8,326 nt of DNA from positions 1-8,326 of the forward strand of contig JAEYYE010000214.1 of assembly GCA_023430945.1 (NCBI GenBank), in the 5' to 3' direction. The notes under the pieces are model-generated. The model was not told the DNA's origin. It saw only the letters and a program-made list of their open reading frames with translations, and searched no databases. This DNA is from Bacteroidota bacterium. GTDB taxonomy: Bacteria; Bacteroidota; Bacteroidia; Flavobacteriales_F; PHOS-HE28. A program made the translations under genes and the position numbers. This document shows positions 7,099-8,326 of the stretch, piece after piece (position 1 is the stretch's first letter; each line of letters starts with the position of its first letter).

Positions 7099-7449
7099 TC
7101 AGGGTTGAAGCTTCTGGAGAATAGCTTCAAGCTGCACTTTCAATGGCGGAATGTGATCCTTTACTACCTCAGCAACGATCGCGGTATCTATTCTGAAGTA
7201 ATCATGGACCAGACGATGCCTCATCCCGACCATCAAAGGCCACGGAACCTCAGGATATGCTTCGCGAAGTTCCGTGGTGAGCATACTGGCAGCTTCGCCG
7301 ATGATCTCGATCAACTTCACCGTGCCGAATCTCAGCATTGGGTCATCGTCCAGTGCTTCTTCTGAGGCGCTCTCTGCTGATGCTTCGAGCTGGCGGATCG
7401 CATCGAGCATGTGTAGTAGTCGTGCACGATCGGCCTCAGCTGCGCGCAT
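7099..7449 (-). CDS. hepT: HepT-like toxin, HEPN domain (DUF86)
   Basis: This is the toxin of a type VII-like MntA/HepT pair. HepT proteins are all-helical HEPN ribonucleases that become inactive when their partner adds AMP groups to a tyrosine. The protein has 116 residues, normal length. The signature R-x4-H-x-Y is seen at Arg77, His82 and Tyr84 (MRHRLVHDYFRID); Tyr84 is the expected AMPylation target by family analogy. The core helix FGTVKLIEIIGEAASML at 41-57 is typical of DUF86. The start is ATG at 7449. It overlaps the 3' end of mntA by 14 bp, so the two are translationally coupled, with antitoxin first. Catalytic residues look intact, so it is probably active. Cell targets cannot be read from the sequence. 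Confidence 0.9.
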   Translation of the reverse strand: MRAAEADRARLLHMLDAIRQLEASAESASEEALDDDPMLRFGTVKLIEIIGEAASMLTTELREAYPEVPWPLMVGMRHRLVHDYFRIDTAIVAEVVKDHIPPLKVQLEAILQKLQP

Positions 7450-7732
7450 AGATCAATTGCTTATCGCGATCAACATAAGGTTTAACATGCGGACTCAAGC
7501 CTTTGGTCGTAACAAGATCCACGGTGCGGGAAAGCAATGCTTCCAGATCAAGGCTCATTTGTATGAAGTGAAGGCCGATCGGCTTGCTGTGATCCAGATC
7601 AACCAAAATATCCACGTCACTTCCTTCATCAGCAACTCCGCGAGCATAAGAACCGAATAGAAAGGCTTGCTTCACTGGTTGACCAGCGAAATACACTCTC
7701 AGTCGTTCAAGATCTTTATCACGTAACTGCAC
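7436..7732 (-). CDS. mntA: MntA-like antitoxin, minimal nucleotidyltransferase
   Basis: This antitoxin is a small adenylyltransferase that neutralises HepT by adding AMP from ATP. It has 98 residues and is a complete minimal nucleotidyltransferase. The motif GS-x10-DxD is exact: Gly27-Ser28, then Asp39 and Asp41 (SYARGVADEGSDVDIL), with the third catalytic Asp at 72 (TVDLV). The C-terminal part (80-98, PHVKPYVDRDKQLIY) is the usual tail of these proteins. The start is GTG at 7732: an in-frame TAA at 7742-7744 blocks any extension, and no later start leaves the fold whole. Its last 14 bp overlap hepT. Local GATC density (about 14 in 634 bp over the two genes) matches the neighbouring genes, so base composition gives no sign of recent transfer. 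Confidence 0.9.
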   Translation of the reverse strand: MQLRDKDLERLRVYFAGQPVKQAFLFGSYARGVADEGSDVDILVDLDHSKPIGLHFIQMSLDLEALLSRTVDLVTTKGLSPHVKPYVDRDKQLIYARS

Positions 7733-7736
7733 GAAG

Positions 7737-7768
7737 CGAAATTATCTGTCCTCGGTCCCGGGACACAA
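7737..7768 (-). promoter_or_regulatory. Possible mntA-hepT promoter with a palindrome in the spacer
   Basis: On the minus strand a TTG (7768-7766) is followed after 21 bp by TAATTTCG (7744-7737), one base from the Bacteroidota -7 consensus TAnnTTTG. The spacer contains the perfect 10-bp palindrome GTCCCGGGAC (7755-7764), a place where an autoregulator could sit. The -7 box is so close to the GTG (7732) that the message would be nearly leaderless, which weakens the call. Confidence 0.25.
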
Positions 7769-7925
7769 CTTTGACGCCTGGAAAAATGTGCGTGATGGAT
7801 CGCACAGAAAGCCAGCAAGTAAGGAGCCCCGCAGTGCTGCGGGTGACGAGTGCGGATTGCAGCGAAAAAGCACGACCCGAGGCATTGCAAGTGTCACGCC
7901 CACCCTTCGACTCCGTTCGGTGACA
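7747..7925. repeat. Hairpin-rich non-coding element, possible dispersed structured repeat
   Basis: This stretch holds no convincing gene but dense secondary structure. Stem TGTCC/GGACA spans 7747-7765. Stem TGTGCG/CGCACA spans 7787-7806 with an 8-nt loop. Stem CCCGCAG/CTGCGGG spans 7828-7843. Stem TGTCAC/GTGACA spans 7892-7925 and encloses CCCTTCGACTCCGTTCGG, which resembles a widespread REP-like motif. Two half-units share the pattern GGATyGCA..GAAA..GC, starting at 7797 and 7854, 57 bp apart. GATC occurs only once between 7741 and 7945, against four or five at the local rate. This composition suggests an inserted repeat or a non-coding RNA. It could also hold the hmgA terminator. Copy number elsewhere cannot be seen here. 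Confidence 0.45.
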
Positions 7926-7980
7926 AACGCCGCCACAGTAGAAATCATCTGGTCATTCATTATCTGATCATCTGATCCGC

Positions 7981-8326
7981 TTACTCGACCCAACTCTTAT
8001 AATACTTCCCATCATCGATCTTCATCGCCTCCTCGGTGATCTGAAGCGGCTTGAAAGTGTCGACCATCACGGCGAGCTCATCGGTCTCTTTCTTGCCGAT
8101 CGAGCGTTCCATGGCGCCGGGGTGCGGGCCGTGCGGGATGCCGGCGGGGTGCAGGCTGATGTGGCCCGGTCCGACATCGTTGCGGCTCATGAAGTCGCCA
8201 TCCACATAATAAAGCACTTCATCGCTGTCGATGTTGCTGTGGTTATACGGCGCCGGAATGGCCTTGGGATGATAATCATAAAGCCTGGGAACGAACGAGC
8301 AGATCACGAAGTTGTGAGCGTCGAAG
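7981..8326 (-). CDS. hmgA: Homogentisate 1,2-dioxygenase, C-terminal part (gene runs off the window)
   Basis: HmgA is an Fe(II), O2-dependent enzyme that opens the homogentisate ring to maleylacetoacetate, directly after HppD in tyrosine degradation. Only the last 114 codons are present; the 5' part lies beyond 8326. The visible sequence begins FDAHNFVICSFVPR and contains the cupin core of the family: PYNHSNIDSDEVLYYVDGDF with a His and acidic ligands, GHISLHPAGIPHGPHPG with the second metal His, and the family tail KIDDGKYYKSWVE before TAA. In the human enzyme the ligand pair is spaced His-x5-Glu; here an Asp occupies that place and Glu is one residue later, so which residue binds iron is open. 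The gene is on the same strand as mntA, hepT and hppD, 248 bp upstream of mntA. Confidence 0.93.
   Translation of the reverse strand, partial: FDAHNFVICSFVPRLYDYHPKAIPAPYNHSNIDSDEVLYYVDGDFMSRNDVGPGHISLHPAGIPHGPHPGAMERSIGKKETDELAVMVDTFKPLQITEEAMKIDDGKYYKSWVE

Noticed and set aside
7962..7977. Two tandem copies of ATCTGATC after the hmgA stop
   Set aside because: Only two short units; not a CRISPR or meaningful satellite, and in line with the general GATC richness.
7742..7993. Short open frames inside the 7733-7980 gap
   Set aside because: They cross the hairpin array, have unusual composition and show no motif, start signal or family resemblance.

Overview
The window looks like a piece of a Bacteroidota chromosome, most likely Flavobacteriales. 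The evidence is a secreted protein with a type IX secretion C-terminal domain, a lipoprotein with the acidic export signal after its cysteine that is typical of this phylum, Bacteroidota-style AspRS and homogentisate dioxygenase sequences, and little use of Shine-Dalgarno sites. Base composition is moderate for the group. The tetramer GATC is strikingly over-represented, in genes and between them. Two O2-dependent dioxygenases point to an aerobe.

Left part (1-3262): aspS (minus strand, with an unusual internal insertion of about 46 residues) lies behind a small gene for a probably surface-exposed lipoprotein. Diverging from that lipoprotein is a gene for a cysteine-rich secreted protein. Its mature N-terminus (Cys-Ser-Cys) resembles a netrin/TIMP-like domain, and it ends in a T9SS sorting domain.

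Middle part (3263-5880): a TetR-family regulator (minus) and a cupin (plus) sit head to head, and each lacks its normal N-terminus at the same point, near 3794-3803. It looks as if a deletion or an assembly join removed both start regions and the shared promoter. A DUF4345-like four-helix membrane protein follows the cupin. Then comes a PPK2-family polyphosphate kinase gene (minus), separated from the convergent DUF4345-like gene by a terminator-like hairpin.

Right part (5881-8326): a tyrosine-degradation locus on the minus strand. The 3' end of hmgA (homogentisate 1,2-dioxygenase) enters from the window edge, and hppD (4-hydroxyphenylpyruvate dioxygenase) ends at a strong intrinsic terminator. 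HppD makes homogentisate and HmgA opens its ring, so the two enzymes catalyse consecutive steps. Between them lies a complete two-gene MntA/HepT-type toxin-antitoxin cassette and about 200 bp of hairpin-rich non-coding DNA that looks like a dispersed structured repeat.

No tRNA, rRNA, CRISPR array or transposase gene was seen. No gene-free gap exceeds 300 bp; the longest is 7733-7980. The best leads are the TetR/cupin seam, the hairpin-rich element beside the toxin-antitoxin cassette, the TIMP-like secreted protein and the AspRS insertion. None of them by itself shows a wholly new system.
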